Shown: positions 13,301 to 22,532 of the stretch, piece after piece
Position numbering within the stretch: the first letter of the stretch is position 1
Layout: each line of letters opens with the position of its first letter
Source of the DNA: Beroe ovata
Taxonomy: Eukaryota > Ctenophora > Nuda > Beroida > Beroidae
Length of the DNA: 31,737 nucleotides
Reading direction: 5' to 3'
Assembly (NCBI GenBank): GCA_946803715.1
Contig: CAMPET010000142.1
Location: 6,543-38,279 of the forward strand
The notes under the pieces: generated by a model
What the model was told of the DNA's origin: nothing
The model's database searches: none
The model's input: the letters and a program-made list of their open reading frames with translations, nothing else
Translations under genes and position numbers: made by a program

Positions 13301-15597
13301 AGAATGCGACAAAATTCTTTGTTCTGATGAGGAGGATTGGTGTATAACTCCAATTTCCATGTCAGGTGTTGAAGTATTAGGTTCTCTGTTCAAACTCGGT
13401 AAATTGCTCAATGAGGACGAGTACAAATCTAAGATACTGCCCTGTGTCATCAAACTGTTCTCTTCTTCCGACAGAGCCATGAGGATTCAACTCCTGACTC
13501 AACTCCACAATTTCATCGAGGTATCTGATTTCTCATCATAGATTTATCCTTCAAAAGATGTCTACAACTTTTTGAGCGGGCTAATTAGAATATTGCTGTT
13601 TTAATTATGACTGGGTATGAAATATCCAAATTTTTCCTATAAATTTCTCCCTTATTACGATAATATTATACTTATTCCGCCAACTCCCACAGTACCTAGA
13701 CAACAAGACGGTCGACACCCAGATTTTCCCTGCTGTCTGTACCGGCTTCACAGACACAATCCCCGGGATGCGTGAACAGACTGTCAAGTCCATGCTACAA
13801 CTCACTGCCAAGTTGTCCGAGAGTACAATCGATAACCACCTCCTCAAATACCTTGCTAAAGCACAGACTGACGCCGAACCCCCCATACGGACCAATACCA
13901 CCATTTGTATCAGTAAGATTTGCTGCCATTTCAGCGACGCCACCCGACGTAAAGTTCTTCTTCCGGCGTTTCTGCGGGCGCTGAAAGATCCGTTTCTTCA
14001 CGCCCGAAACGCCGGATTGTTGTCCCTGGGATGTACAAGTCAGTACTACAGCGAAACGGATATTGCATCTCGTATTTTACCGTCAATTTGTCCTCTGTTA
14101 ATGGACCATGAGCGAACTGTGCGAGATCAAGCCCTGAAAACAGTTCGCCATTTCCTTGACAAGATAGAGCGATATCACAAGGGGATCCCTGATGATCCGC
14201 CCCCAGCCACCACCAGAAAACAGCCAGGATCAAGTGGTGTTCAGGAAAATGCAGCTGCCGCCCCCAAGGGATGGGCCAGCTGGGCTGTTTCATCTGTGTC
14301 CAACATCACGTCCAAATACTCTGCTCCCCAGTCTAAGATTGGGGAAATTCAGAAGCCCGCATCCGAACCAGCTCCATCTCCTGCCAATACTGGCGGCAGT
14401 AAAGATGGTGAAGGTGGCAAGAACCCCGCCATCCAGCCACCTGAGACACATGATGAAGAAGAGAATGATGAATATGATGATGCTTGGGATGATTTACCTC
14501 GTAATACTACGACCAAGGGTGGAGCTTTGGACAAGGCCAAGAAACCGTCTCTCAAGTTGGGTGGTGTCAAGAACAAAGCCCCGGCCGCGGATGATGACTC
14601 CATCATTGACTCAATTCTCAGGGAGGAGCAGGGCAGTCTCAAGATGAGTTCTAAACAAGGAGGTCTTAGCTTGACGGGTTCTAAACTCGGTGCACCGTCA
14701 TCCCGGAATAATCCCACCTCGGAATCGTCACTCAAGTCTGGGGAGTCCGACCAGGGACAGAATAGTCAGATACTATCGTCCTACTTCACCGATAACTCGG
14801 ATGATTTCTTTGGTCAGATGGGCGTGGGGACCGCTGACAATTCATCGGCTCCTGCTAAGAGCGAATGGGATGATTTCAATCTCAAACTAGCAGATGACAC
14901 CAAGGTGGACGATTGGGATAGTTGGGGAGCATCGGAAAACCCCGCACCAAAGTCCACTGCTCAGAGGCCAAATCATCCAGTGAAATCTTATCAGAAATCA
15001 GCAGACCCGTCATTTGACGATTGGTCACATGATTGGGGAGATATGAGTCAGAAACCATTGAAAACACCAGCGGGTAGGACCGCCCTCAAGACAAAAGGCA
15101 GTCAGAATAAACCGGTCAAATCTGGGACCAAGGCGTCCAGCTCATTCGGGGATTGGGGTATTAATGACGATTGGGGAGGCATGTCAAGCAACAATCAGAG
15201 TAGCAACAATCCGAGTCAGTCGGTTGCTAGCAACAAATCAAAGGGGGATTCTTTCGGCGACTGGGGAAATGATGATTGGGGTGATTTGTCTAACTCCACT
15301 CATTCTAAGCAGCAGGTTGCTAGCAGCAACATTTCCACCACAAAGCCGGTTGCTACTAGCAACATATCCTCCACAAAGCCGGTTGCTTGTAGCAACATTT
15401 CCTCCTCGAAGGCGGTTGCTAGCAGCAACATTTCCACCACTCAGCCGGTTGCTAGTAGCAACACTGCTGGAGACTGGGACAGTGGCTGGGACAACGAGCC
15501 GGTGTCAAGGGAGGAGAAGCGTCGACAACAGCGGGAGAGGCGAGCTAACAGGATGAATAACAAGACTTCTGGTCTGGGTGGGGTCAAGAAATCGTGA
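10387..15597 (+). CDS. SCYL1: SCYL1-like N-terminal kinase-like protein (pseudokinase, HEAT repeats)
   Basis: SCYL1 is a catalytically inactive kinase-like scaffold acting with COPI in Golgi-ER traffic. Nine phase-consistent exons: 10387-10475, 10635-10766, 11044-11149, 11589-11730, 12077-12256, 12483-12636, 13018-13181, 13366-13520 and 13693-15597, giving 1008 aa (human about 808). The pseudokinase (about 28-270) contains [49 protein letters not shown] in place of the HRD loop, and GDWKLGGV in place of DFG, so the catalytic Asp residues are missing. HEAT repeats follow (about 290-530; [29 protein letters not shown]-like). The conserved [16 protein letters not shown] segment lies near 570. 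The extended tail carries acidic Trp motifs (DDWG, GDWG, DDW) and five 11-residue repeats (about 916-964), then a basic helix ending VKKS. The exon 2 acceptor was chosen by phase and homology among several AGs. The intron 3 donor (caa|gttggt) is weak but required by phase. The last exon is 1.9 kb. Confidence 0.92.
11952..12008. repeat. GACAGTAACGATAGT minisatellite in SCYL1 intron
   Basis: Three to four tandem units of about 15 bp (gacagtaacgatagt with minor variants), just upstream of the exon starting at 12077. Intronic; no role apparent. Confidence 0.85.
15315..15462 (+). repeat. 33-bp coding minisatellite in SCYL1 (11-residue repeat)
   Basis: Five units at exact 33-nt spacing (motif starts at 15316, 15349, 15382, 15415 and 15448) encode [11 protein letters not shown] and variants (VATSN, VACSN, VASSN). 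Each unit starts with the near-palindrome GTTGCT-N3-AGCAAC. A further single GTTGCTAGCAAC lies at 15223-15234. The repeat is in frame, so length changes would not disrupt the protein. Confidence 0.92.
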
Positions 15598-16228
15598 AAA
15601 CTGGGTATTTGGGGCCGTAATTAATTTATTTCAACGGGGTGTTTTTTAAATCATATCAATTCGCTGTGCGAATAATTTTAGTAACATCTAAATAGCGAGC
15701 AATATTATAGTGGTACATATTGTCGCGCGTGGAACTGGGGACATTTGGACACAATCTTCCCGGACATGAGTTGTTTATCAGTTGTTACTTAATCAGTAAG
15801 TTATTACTTACTTAGTAAGTTACTTCCAAGTTATTGTGACTTGTTTTGATTTAGGTTATACCGACTTGTAAATAAGATGTAATGATTCAAATGCATGATA
15901 ATGTTGAATGTAATATTTTGAGATAATTCACGCATGTTTTCTCTTATACGGACACTGAAGTCTTGCTAAAGTTAAACTTTATTAAATTTAAAGAAACCTT
16001 TCTTGTTGATAAAAGAATTTAGCTAGGATAAGCTAGGATAAGCTTATCATGTTCAGTATTTTTCGAAGATAACCATTATGATAAAATTCGGTATGAGCCT
16101 GAAATGATATTCAAGATACCCCATTTCTTTCCACCCTTTCTCCAAATCACTAGTATTGATCTTTATTTTTACCCCCCCTCCTCTCAACTTATCTTTCATC
16201 TTTTCACTCTACTCCTGTTATAGACAGG
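15598..16228. other. SCYL1-HSD17B12 intergenic region
   Basis: No gene recognised. AT-rich 3' flank with short repeats (acttaatcagtaagtt and acttagtaagtt around 15786-15825; agctaggata twice at 16020-16039). The last 75 bp become strongly C/T-rich and end in gttatag five bases before the next ATG. Confidence 0.55.
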
Positions 16229-18723
16229 ATGTTACCAGATAGTACACTCTCCACCATTGGGCTGACTGTGTGTCTCTATGGTTTGTACAGGTAATAGTCA
16301 CACTTCTATCTCTGCAAGTGATAAACCCGGTAAAAAGTTAATAGTCCCTCACAGATTCCCAATTCCCACAGATTCTCAATTTACTGCACTCCTACCCACC
16401 TATTCCTTACCCCCTCCCTCGCACTGTCCATACCCTAGATCCCTCACCTTCACGATCACCTCTTCTCAGGACACTCCTTGGTATTTCCTCAAGGTTTCCT
16501 GTCTCACCCCTTGTCTCTTCTCATGGGAATCCTCAATCTTCACTTTTCGTTCACGCTCACCCTCTCCCCCACCTCAGGACACTCCTCACCTCATTCCCCA
16601 CCTCAGGACACTCCTCACCTCCTCCCTCACCTCAGGACACTCCTCANCAATTACCTTTCCTCACCTCCTCTCTCACCCTCAATTACCTTTCCTCACCTCA
16701 GGACACTCCTCACTTCCTCCCTCTCCCTCAATTACATTTCCTCACTCCCCCTCTTCCTCATCTCCTCGTCACCTCAGGACACTCCTCTGTCTGGCGAACA
16801 TCCTCAAGACATTCTGCCTCACTCCAAATCTACGGGAGTACGGGTCCTGGGCAGTAGTCACTGGGGGAACTGACGGTATCGGGAAATCACTAGCTCTTCA
16901 GCTTGCCAAACAGAAAGTAAGTGATACAATGATACATTGTGTCACTTACTGATACAAGATTCCGAGTGAATATTATTGATTAGAGTGTCACAAAAACAAC
17001 CATTGCATTTTGCGTTGCCTGGCGATGTTGAGCCCAGCTGCTGCTAGAGGGTCTATCATCGATAAACAGCATTTTGCGGTGAAATGACCAATTCATTTCT
17101 CTTCTCGTTATTTGCTGTGTTCCGATCATATTCAGTTAACTCATTTGCAGGTGAATCTGATACTTATATCACGAAACAGTGAGAAATTACGGTGCGTAGC
17201 GGAAGAGATATCATCTGAACACGGTGTTGATGTTAAGGTGGAGGCAGTCGATATGAGTTGTACAACTTTGAAAACTTACGAGAATTTGGGAGAGAAATTC
17301 GGAAATCTTGATATTGGTGAGTTGATGGGTTCTCTGCAGTTTTTGGGGTGCGGTAATATTATGATGAAACGGGGTTTCTTTGAGCTTTTCGTTATGAAAT
17401 TGTGATTCAATCTGACCAAAACAGAGCTTAAGTTGACAAATTATCATGAAGAGAAGATTTCAGTCGATGGGTTAATCAATTGTAGCGTATGATTGAAGTA
17501 ATTGGACTGATTGACCTCCTTTATTCTATGATATAATTTCCCGGTTTTTTCAGGGATCGTTATTAACAACGTGGGGATATCGTACGATCATCCCGAGTAT
17601 TTGGAACACTGTGATGACGTAATGTTGTGGAATATGATGCACATTAATGTGGTTCCCGCCACTATGATCACCAAGACATTCCTACCGGTCATGGCGAAGA
17701 ACAAGCGAGGTTTGTGCATGTCAATAACATAGAATGAATATGAAGGAATAATTGAATGAATGATTGAATGAATGAATGAATAATTGAATGAATGAATGAA
17801 TAACTTAATGCATGAATAACTTGATGAATGAATGACTGATAGACAGGTTTTCTGATCTTTCTGACAGGTTTTCTGATCTTTCTGACATCTGTCCACCAAG
17901 GACAAGGACAACTATTTCTGTCCTATTACCGTCCATAACACATATATTTATCAGTATTCTTGATCAATATTCTTGATCAGATGTAAACCCAGGTGAAGTG
18001 AGGAAGTGCATTTAAACTGGTAGCGGGGTTCCAACCCCCTGCAAACATGGAGGAACTGAATTAAACTTCGTACAACATGTCCTGAATCCTCAGGTTTGGT
18101 CGTGAATGTTGCCTCTTCATCGAGTCTACTCAAAGCTCCCCTACTCTCTGTTTACTCTGCCACCAAGAGCTATGTTCAAGTGCTATCGGAGTGTCTGGTG
18201 AAGGAATACTCGGAGTTCGGAGTTCATTTCCAATCGCTGAATCCTCTATTTGTGAAAACAAATCTGACAGGTATTACTACATTTGTGCTTTCATGTTTCT
18301 CAGTGGGATAAAATTCAGCAAGATATTGGGGGAACAGTCACAAGTGATATCAATCACGTGACAGTTTCTCTCGATTTTCATTCGTTCTCATTGGTCCATT
18401 TCTATCACATGACTGAAAAAACACTTGCCTCTAAGATCAGATTGACATATATTTGAGATAACTTATACAGTTAGTGGATAAAATCTTTTCTTTCCGCAGG
18501 TGGAATCCGAGAGAGCTTCACAGTCCCGTCCTCGGACAAGTACGCTGCTCACGCTATAGCCACCCTCGGGAAAACTGATGTCACTGCCGGGTTTTGGGTC
18601 CACTCGCTAATCCTAAGTGTCCTCGACTGCCTGCCGAAGTTCCTGCGTGACAGGCATGTTGCCACCCCTCTGAAGAGAGGTCGGGCTAGGTGGCACAGGA
18701 AACAGCAGGAGAAGAAAGAGTGA
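16229..18723 (+). CDS. HSD17B12: HSD17B12-like very-long-chain 3-oxoacyl-CoA reductase (SDR family)
   Basis: An ER short-chain dehydrogenase. In the HSD17B12 family it reduces 3-ketoacyl-CoA with NADPH, the second step of very-long-chain fatty-acid elongation; HSD17B3-type steroid activity is the alternative. Six phase-consistent exons: 16229-16290, 16778-16916, 17151-17316, 17554-17709, 18094-18270 and 18500-18723 (stop TGA 18721-18723), giving 307 aa (human HSD17B12 has 312). Motifs: a hydrophobic N-terminus for membrane insertion; [14 protein letters not shown] with the TGxxxGIG cofactor loop (49-56); [21 protein letters not shown] (127 on), where PEY is typical of this branch; catalytic Ser about 182; and YSATKSY (Tyr195, Lys199). 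The C-terminus is basic and ends QQEKKE, compatible with ER retrieval. The first exon (20 residues) is supported by phase, start context and the strong AG upstream. Intron 1 carries repeated copies of its own acceptor and one N. Confidence 0.91.
16466..16796. repeat. Repeated splice-acceptor segment in intron 1 (pyrimidine-rich)
   Basis: Six copies of ctcaggacactcct (starting near 16466, 16573, 16603, 16631, 16699 and 16774) are set in C/T-rich sequence. The last copy spans the real 3' splice site of exon 2 (cag|gacactcct, exon start 16778). An undetermined base (N) is at 16647. Confidence 0.88.
17740..17835. repeat. AATG-rich tandem repeat in HSD17B12-like intron 4
   Basis: Degenerate tandem (aatgaatgattg / aatgaataa) runs lie in the intron after 17709. 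They are followed at about 17842-17884 by a 21-bp unit beginning gacaggttttctgatc that occurs twice in tandem. Confidence 0.8.
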
Positions 18724-18995
18724 GTAAGTGAGTGAGGGAGTGAGGGAGTGAGTGAGTGTTGAGTGAGTGGGTGTGAAAGAGGGTGAGTGACACTCACTGA
18801 GTGTGTGAGTGTGCTAATGTGTGAGCTAGTGAGGGATTGAGTGAGTGAGTAAGTGAGTGAGTAAGTGAGTAAGTGAGTGAGTGAGTGAGTGAGTGAGTGA
18901 GTGAGTGAGCTAGTGAGTGAGTGTGTAAATGGGTGGAGGAGAGAAAAGGTCATGGGTGAGGAGAGGGAGAGTTTGTGGGTGAGTGAGAGTTGAAG
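18718..18995. repeat. (TGAG)n microsatellite starting at the stop codon
   Basis: Tetranucleotide GAGT/TGAG array with variants (gggag, gtgtgag). The TGA stop of the preceding gene (18721) is the first tgag unit. The opposite strand gives a spurious Ser/Leu/Thr/His-rich frame. Confidence 0.92.
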
Positions 18996-19412
18996 GGAGG
19001 GAGGGAGTGTGAAGTGGGTCAGTGTAGGTTATGGTAATTATAAACTCGAAGAATTTAACTCTTGTGGAAAATTTATGTGTAAATGGAGTTTCAGTTAATT
19101 TTTGATGCTTTTAATTTGGCGGGTTCCAGTTAAGGGAATTATGTGTTTGCGTAATTTATTTTCAGATATGGTTCAACACAATTTTCAAACTTTTTACGTT
19201 ATTAACTTTTACAGTTAAACCTATATCTCTATATTGCATCTTATAACTTTCTATCTTCTTTGTTTTGCTATTTACCCATTTCTTAAGCTTTTAAGAACTT
19301 CTTTTACTCAACTCCCATTTTATCTCCTCAATGACGATAATTAGAGATAGTTTCAGCATTTCATTCATTTCCAAAGCATCAGTAGAACTAACAAAATACT
19401 CTCACGATTAGA
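18996..19412. other. AT-rich non-coding region before the Trp-Ala-Ala gene
   Basis: No coding exon recognised. Likely the 3' flank of the reductase gene and the upstream region of the next gene. Confidence 0.5.
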
Positions 19413-20161
19413 ATGTCTGATGAAGCAGAACGAGACATCAAGAAACTCAAACTTCAATCAGAGGTGACGAGCAACTTCTCAATTTATCCTTGTCAGTAAT
19501 TATTTCTTTTATGGCATAATTACACCCGGGAAACAACCCCCAGGACACCGCATACGATGACTGGGCTGCGGATGTAGAGGAGAGCAAGATGGATGATTGG
19601 GCTGCTGACACCGCCCCCCGGCCCCCCAGTGACTGGGCTGCAGCCGATACTAAACCTGCCGCGTGGGGTGGTGGCGGGGGGAGTTTCGGGTCCTCATTCG
19701 GGAAGAAGGGAGATGAGTCACGAGACTCCTACATGTCCGACTCGAGTGAGTTTTTCCTGTGTAATTGTAGGCAGTCTTCATGAACCACACGTGGTTCTGC
19801 TGACTTTGACCGTATAGCCGTATAGGGTCAGTAGGGGGTCAGCAGGGGGTCAGTAGGGGGTCATTGATATATTTTCATACGACCATAATTCTAATCGTGT
19901 TGATGGAAGACGAGTCAGTCATAATCGGCCAATCGTATATATTTATATGTGATTGACGTGAACTTAAGTAACAATCCTGGTGAAATAGGGAATAGTATTC
20001 TCAGAATGAACGATATTCTTGTGGGGGGGTCCCAAATTTTTTCTGATCATATTTGAGTTAACCGCGCATTACCCCCAGGTGGAGATAGCCGACATTCTGA
20101 CTCCCCCTCTCCCTCTGATCTTCCTCACTCAATAGCAAGGTGCATATTATTCTGCTGGTGA
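19413..20161 (+). CDS. Unrecognised acidic protein with Trp-Ala-Ala repeats (possibly only the N-terminal exons)
   Basis: I do not recognise this gene. Exons 19413-19463 (17 codons, MSDEAERDIKKLKLQSE) and 19544-19745 join in phase. A third, 20079-20161, follows a good acceptor (acccccag) and keeps phase, giving 111 aa to a TGA at 20159-20161. The protein starts with a charged helix, then DDWAAD, DDWAAD and SDWAAA repeats, a Gly run, FGSSFGKKGD and a Ser/Asp-rich tail (SDSSGDSRHSDSPSPSD). Low-complexity acidic/aromatic N-termini of this kind are found on RNA-binding proteins and helicases, but no such domain is present here. A donor-like caag|gtgcat at 20139 may instead splice to exons I cannot see; nothing recognisable follows before the convergent gene at 20410. 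Regular exon/intron structure and steady coding bias in exon 2 suggest a real gene; the end is uncertain. Confidence 0.5.
19824..19864. repeat. GGGGTCAGTA minisatellite
   Basis: Three to four units of about 13 bp (cagtagggggt / cagcagggggt) in the intron between 19745 and 20079. Confidence 0.8.
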
Positions 20162-20171
20162 CACCTCAGAA

Positions 20172-20228
20172 CATCTCAGAACATGGAATATTACACCAGC
20201 CTGGTGTAATATTCACTGTTCTGAGATG
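20172..20228. repeat. 57-nt near-perfect inverted repeat (hairpin)
   Basis: Arms 20172-20199 and 20201-20228 are complementary over 28 bp, with a 2-bp mismatch in the middle and a single-base loop (C at 20200). The inner 14-bp arm is gaatattacaccag. It lies between the end of the Trp-Ala-Ala gene and the 3' end of the convergent transporter. It could be a small palindromic (MITE-like) element or an RNA hairpin in a 3' region. Confidence 0.85.
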
Positions 20229-20409
20229 GAGCGTTTATTATAGATGCATGAAAACATTATATTAACCACAATTATATTAACATTATATTAACCACAATTC
20301 CAAACACATTGGATTACTATAGGAATGAAAGTTCATGCTTTAAGTTGGGTTTTTTCATGCAAGTGGAATCTATATTAAGATCGGCTGCGTGGCACAATTT
20401 TATGCCCCT
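20229..20409. other. Convergent intergenic region
   Basis: Short AT-rich spacer containing repeated acattatattaaccacaat units (about 20253-20299). No gene seen. Confidence 0.6.
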
Positions 20410-21867
20410 TTAACTTAGGTCAGTCCCCTTTGTCTCTCTTTTCAATAAAAAAACTGATATTCCGTGTAAAATCGCCAACACTTGTATAATCATGAACGTG
20501 TGCCTTGGTCCTGACGAAACGACAAAATCAGCAGAGAACATGGCCACAATACTCCCGAACGCAGCAATTGTGGTCACTACCGAACTCATGGTTGATCTGA
20601 TAACTGTGGGCGTGTACTCTGCCACCATAATAACCGCTGTTAGGCTCGATGATGAAATCAGGGGGTAAAGGATGAATAGAAATCCAGCTAGAAAGTACGG
20701 ATGAACACAAAAGTAGAGTGGAACAACGCAGAGTGTAGCGAGGAAGCCAAGAGCTCTGAAAACCCTTCTCCGTCCGAATTGCTCCAGCAGTCCCAATGTT
20801 AAAACAGCACCGATAGGTTCAGAAAAGCTAATCAGGGTAATTTTGACCAAGACTTGGAAATCGTAGGAACATGTTTCTTCATCAGTGGTGTTGCGAGCTC
20901 CTGAGCAGTAGTTAGAGTTGAGGATTAGAGGAGATGCGTAGTTGTAGAAGAAGTAGTTGTAGTATGTCACAACACCAATGATAAGGAGTGAAACCATATT
21001 CTGGATGTTATCGGTTTCGTTCAAAATTCTGAGCACTTCCCTGACGGAAATTGACTGCTTCCCTTGGTCCTCCAGAACCACCATATCTTCCATTTCGACT
21101 AGTTTAAAGTTCAGATCACTTCTCCTGTTGAGTTTGTAGATCAGTTTGACACTTCTCTCAGCACTCTGTAAGTCACCCTTGTAGTAGTCATATCTGGGGG
21201 ATTCCCTGGCTAGCAACAGTATCAGCACTGAGGGGGAGAAGACCAGGGTGGAAGACACGACCAGAGATCTCCAGCCCCAGCCCCAAACTCCCATCACGAG
21301 GAGAGCCACTCCACTCGTCATGACCACACCCACGCCATATGCCACGCCCATCCCTGATAGGGCGGCAGCTCGGTATTTCTTGGGTGGTATTTCGCCACTG
21401 TAAACGAATGAGGGGGCATCACTTATACCGTAGGAAATGCCCATGAGAACACGCAGGAGCAGTAACTGCCAGTATCTTTGTACAAATCCACAGAGAACAC
21501 CGAATACCACCATACCAACTGTTCCGAGGAGAGTGACTGGTCTCCGGCCGTATTTGTCCCCCAGTGGCGCTGTGAGTCCGGCAAACACTAAGTGAACAAC
21601 GTAGGTGGAAATATTGAGACACGATGATTCTAGAAGTGACAAATCCCACTCGCATTTGAGACTTGGGCTGATCAATGGGAGGACGATGAGCATTGCCCCT
21701 GCTAGGGCACAATTCAGAAAGCTTCCACCGACGAAGAGTAGGGTCCCAAGGCCCACACCGGCCCCTTCCAGGGCTTCGTTGATGTTTAATTTTGTTGGTG
21801 GTAACTTGGTGTCGATTGAGATGTCATCAGCAGTGTATTTCAATTTGGTCAACTCGTTTGGTATCAT
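20410..21867 (-). CDS. SVOP/SLC22-like major facilitator transporter
   Basis: A 485-residue MFS carrier in a single exon (start 21867, stop 20410-20412). About twelve hydrophobic segments are visible. Family marks: the segment before TM2 ending LKCEW, also seen in SVOP; loop 2-3 motif GDKYGRRP (103-110); the central loop with ARESPRYDYYKGD (about 230-242); an extracellular loop with NTTDEETC, a possible N-glycosylation site between cysteines; and a second-half EQFGRRRV equivalent of the loop motif. These match the SV2/SVOP and organic-ion (SLC22) branches, whose members move small organic ions or nucleotides; the substrate cannot be told. The N-terminal tail of about 35 residues is polar and probably cytosolic. 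Full length, with no sign of decay. It diverges from POLD1 and converges with the gene at 19413. Confidence 0.9.
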   Translation of the reverse strand: MIPNELTKLKYTADDISIDTKLPPTKLNINEALEGAGVGLGTLLFVGGSFLNCALAGAMLIVLPLISPSLKCEWDLSLLESSCLNISTYVVHLVFAGLTAPLGDKYGRRPVTLLGTVGMVVFGVLCGFVQRYWQLLLLRVLMGISYGISDAPSFVYSGEIPPKKYRAAALSGMGVAYGVGVVMTSGVALLVMGVWGWGWRSLVVSSTLVFSPSVLILLLARESPRYDYYKGDLQSAERSVKLIYKLNRRSDLNFKLVEMEDMVVLEDQGKQSISVREVLRILNETDNIQNMVSLLIIGVVTYYNYFFYNYASPLILNSNYCSGARNTTDEETCSYDFQVLVKITLISFSEPIGAVLTLGLLEQFGRRRVFRALGFLATLCVVPLYFCVHPYFLAGFLFILYPLISSSSLTAVIMVAEYTPTVIRSTMSSVVTTIAAFGSIVAMFSADFVVSSGPRHTFMIIQVLAILHGISVFLLKRETKGTDLS

Positions 21868-22532
21868 TATCTACTATCACTGTAGATTATATTCAGCTAA
21901 ATTTGCATCACAAAATTGGTATGAAATGATGAAAAAACGATGAGAGAGGGAGAGTTTAATCATTAAATTAGTTGTCGAAAATGTCTACAGATGAAAAATG
22001 TCTTTGTAGTACTAGTAGTAGTTTCAAAAGGGAATGAATCAAGTAACTTATCGTGTTTTGCACTGCTACTGGCAGAGTTGGGCAACCTCTCTTGTCCTAA
22101 CGCCTTAAATTAGTAAATTAACCAATTCAAAGATGAAAGCGAAGCTGTACGCGTATAATGGCTGAATAATTAAAGAGTTCGCAAAGGCAAGAGTTTTTCC
22201 AACGAAAGAAACAGCGATAAAGACAAAGCGGAATTCGATGTTCCTCTACATAGGACAAATCACAATACGAAACTGCAGACTAGGAGTCTAATTGTTTGAA
22301 CTGTGTACCATTATTTTCCCCATTCTATGCTATTGGTTCGGCTCGGTCATGTGATGCTCATACTGCATTGTGATTCGCTAACAAGCAATCGTGACCGACA
22401 ATGTTCATGAGACAAAAAACTCTACCATCGAATCTATAGGGCGTGGAGATTTCTCAACTATGATTAAGAGCAAGAATTAGTTCTATATGTGGTTTTACCA
22501 CTACATTCTCACCACGACTATTCCACCCTCAG
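21868..22532. promoter_or_regulatory. Divergent region between the transporter and POLD1
   Basis: About 660 bp separates the transporter ATG from the first recognised POLD1 exon. It should hold the transporter's promoter and, if POLD1's first exon is close, POLD1's promoter and N-terminal exon, which I could not identify. No core promoter element is convincing by eye. Confidence 0.4.

Noticed and set aside
14192-14647. 151-codon + strand frame overlapping the SCYL1 tail
   Set aside because: Alternative frame within the SCYL1 last exon; the SCYL1 frame carries the conserved segments.
16278-16777. 224-codon open frame reading through HSD17B12-like intron 1
   Set aside because: Only the part from 16778 is exon. 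The upstream Pro/Ser/Thr-rich portion is the pyrimidine-rich repeat in the intron, and the real first exon (16229-16290) joins in phase.
18549-18953. 134-codon - strand frame rich in His, Ser, Leu and Thr
   Set aside because: Reverse translation of the TGAG microsatellite and the last reductase exon.
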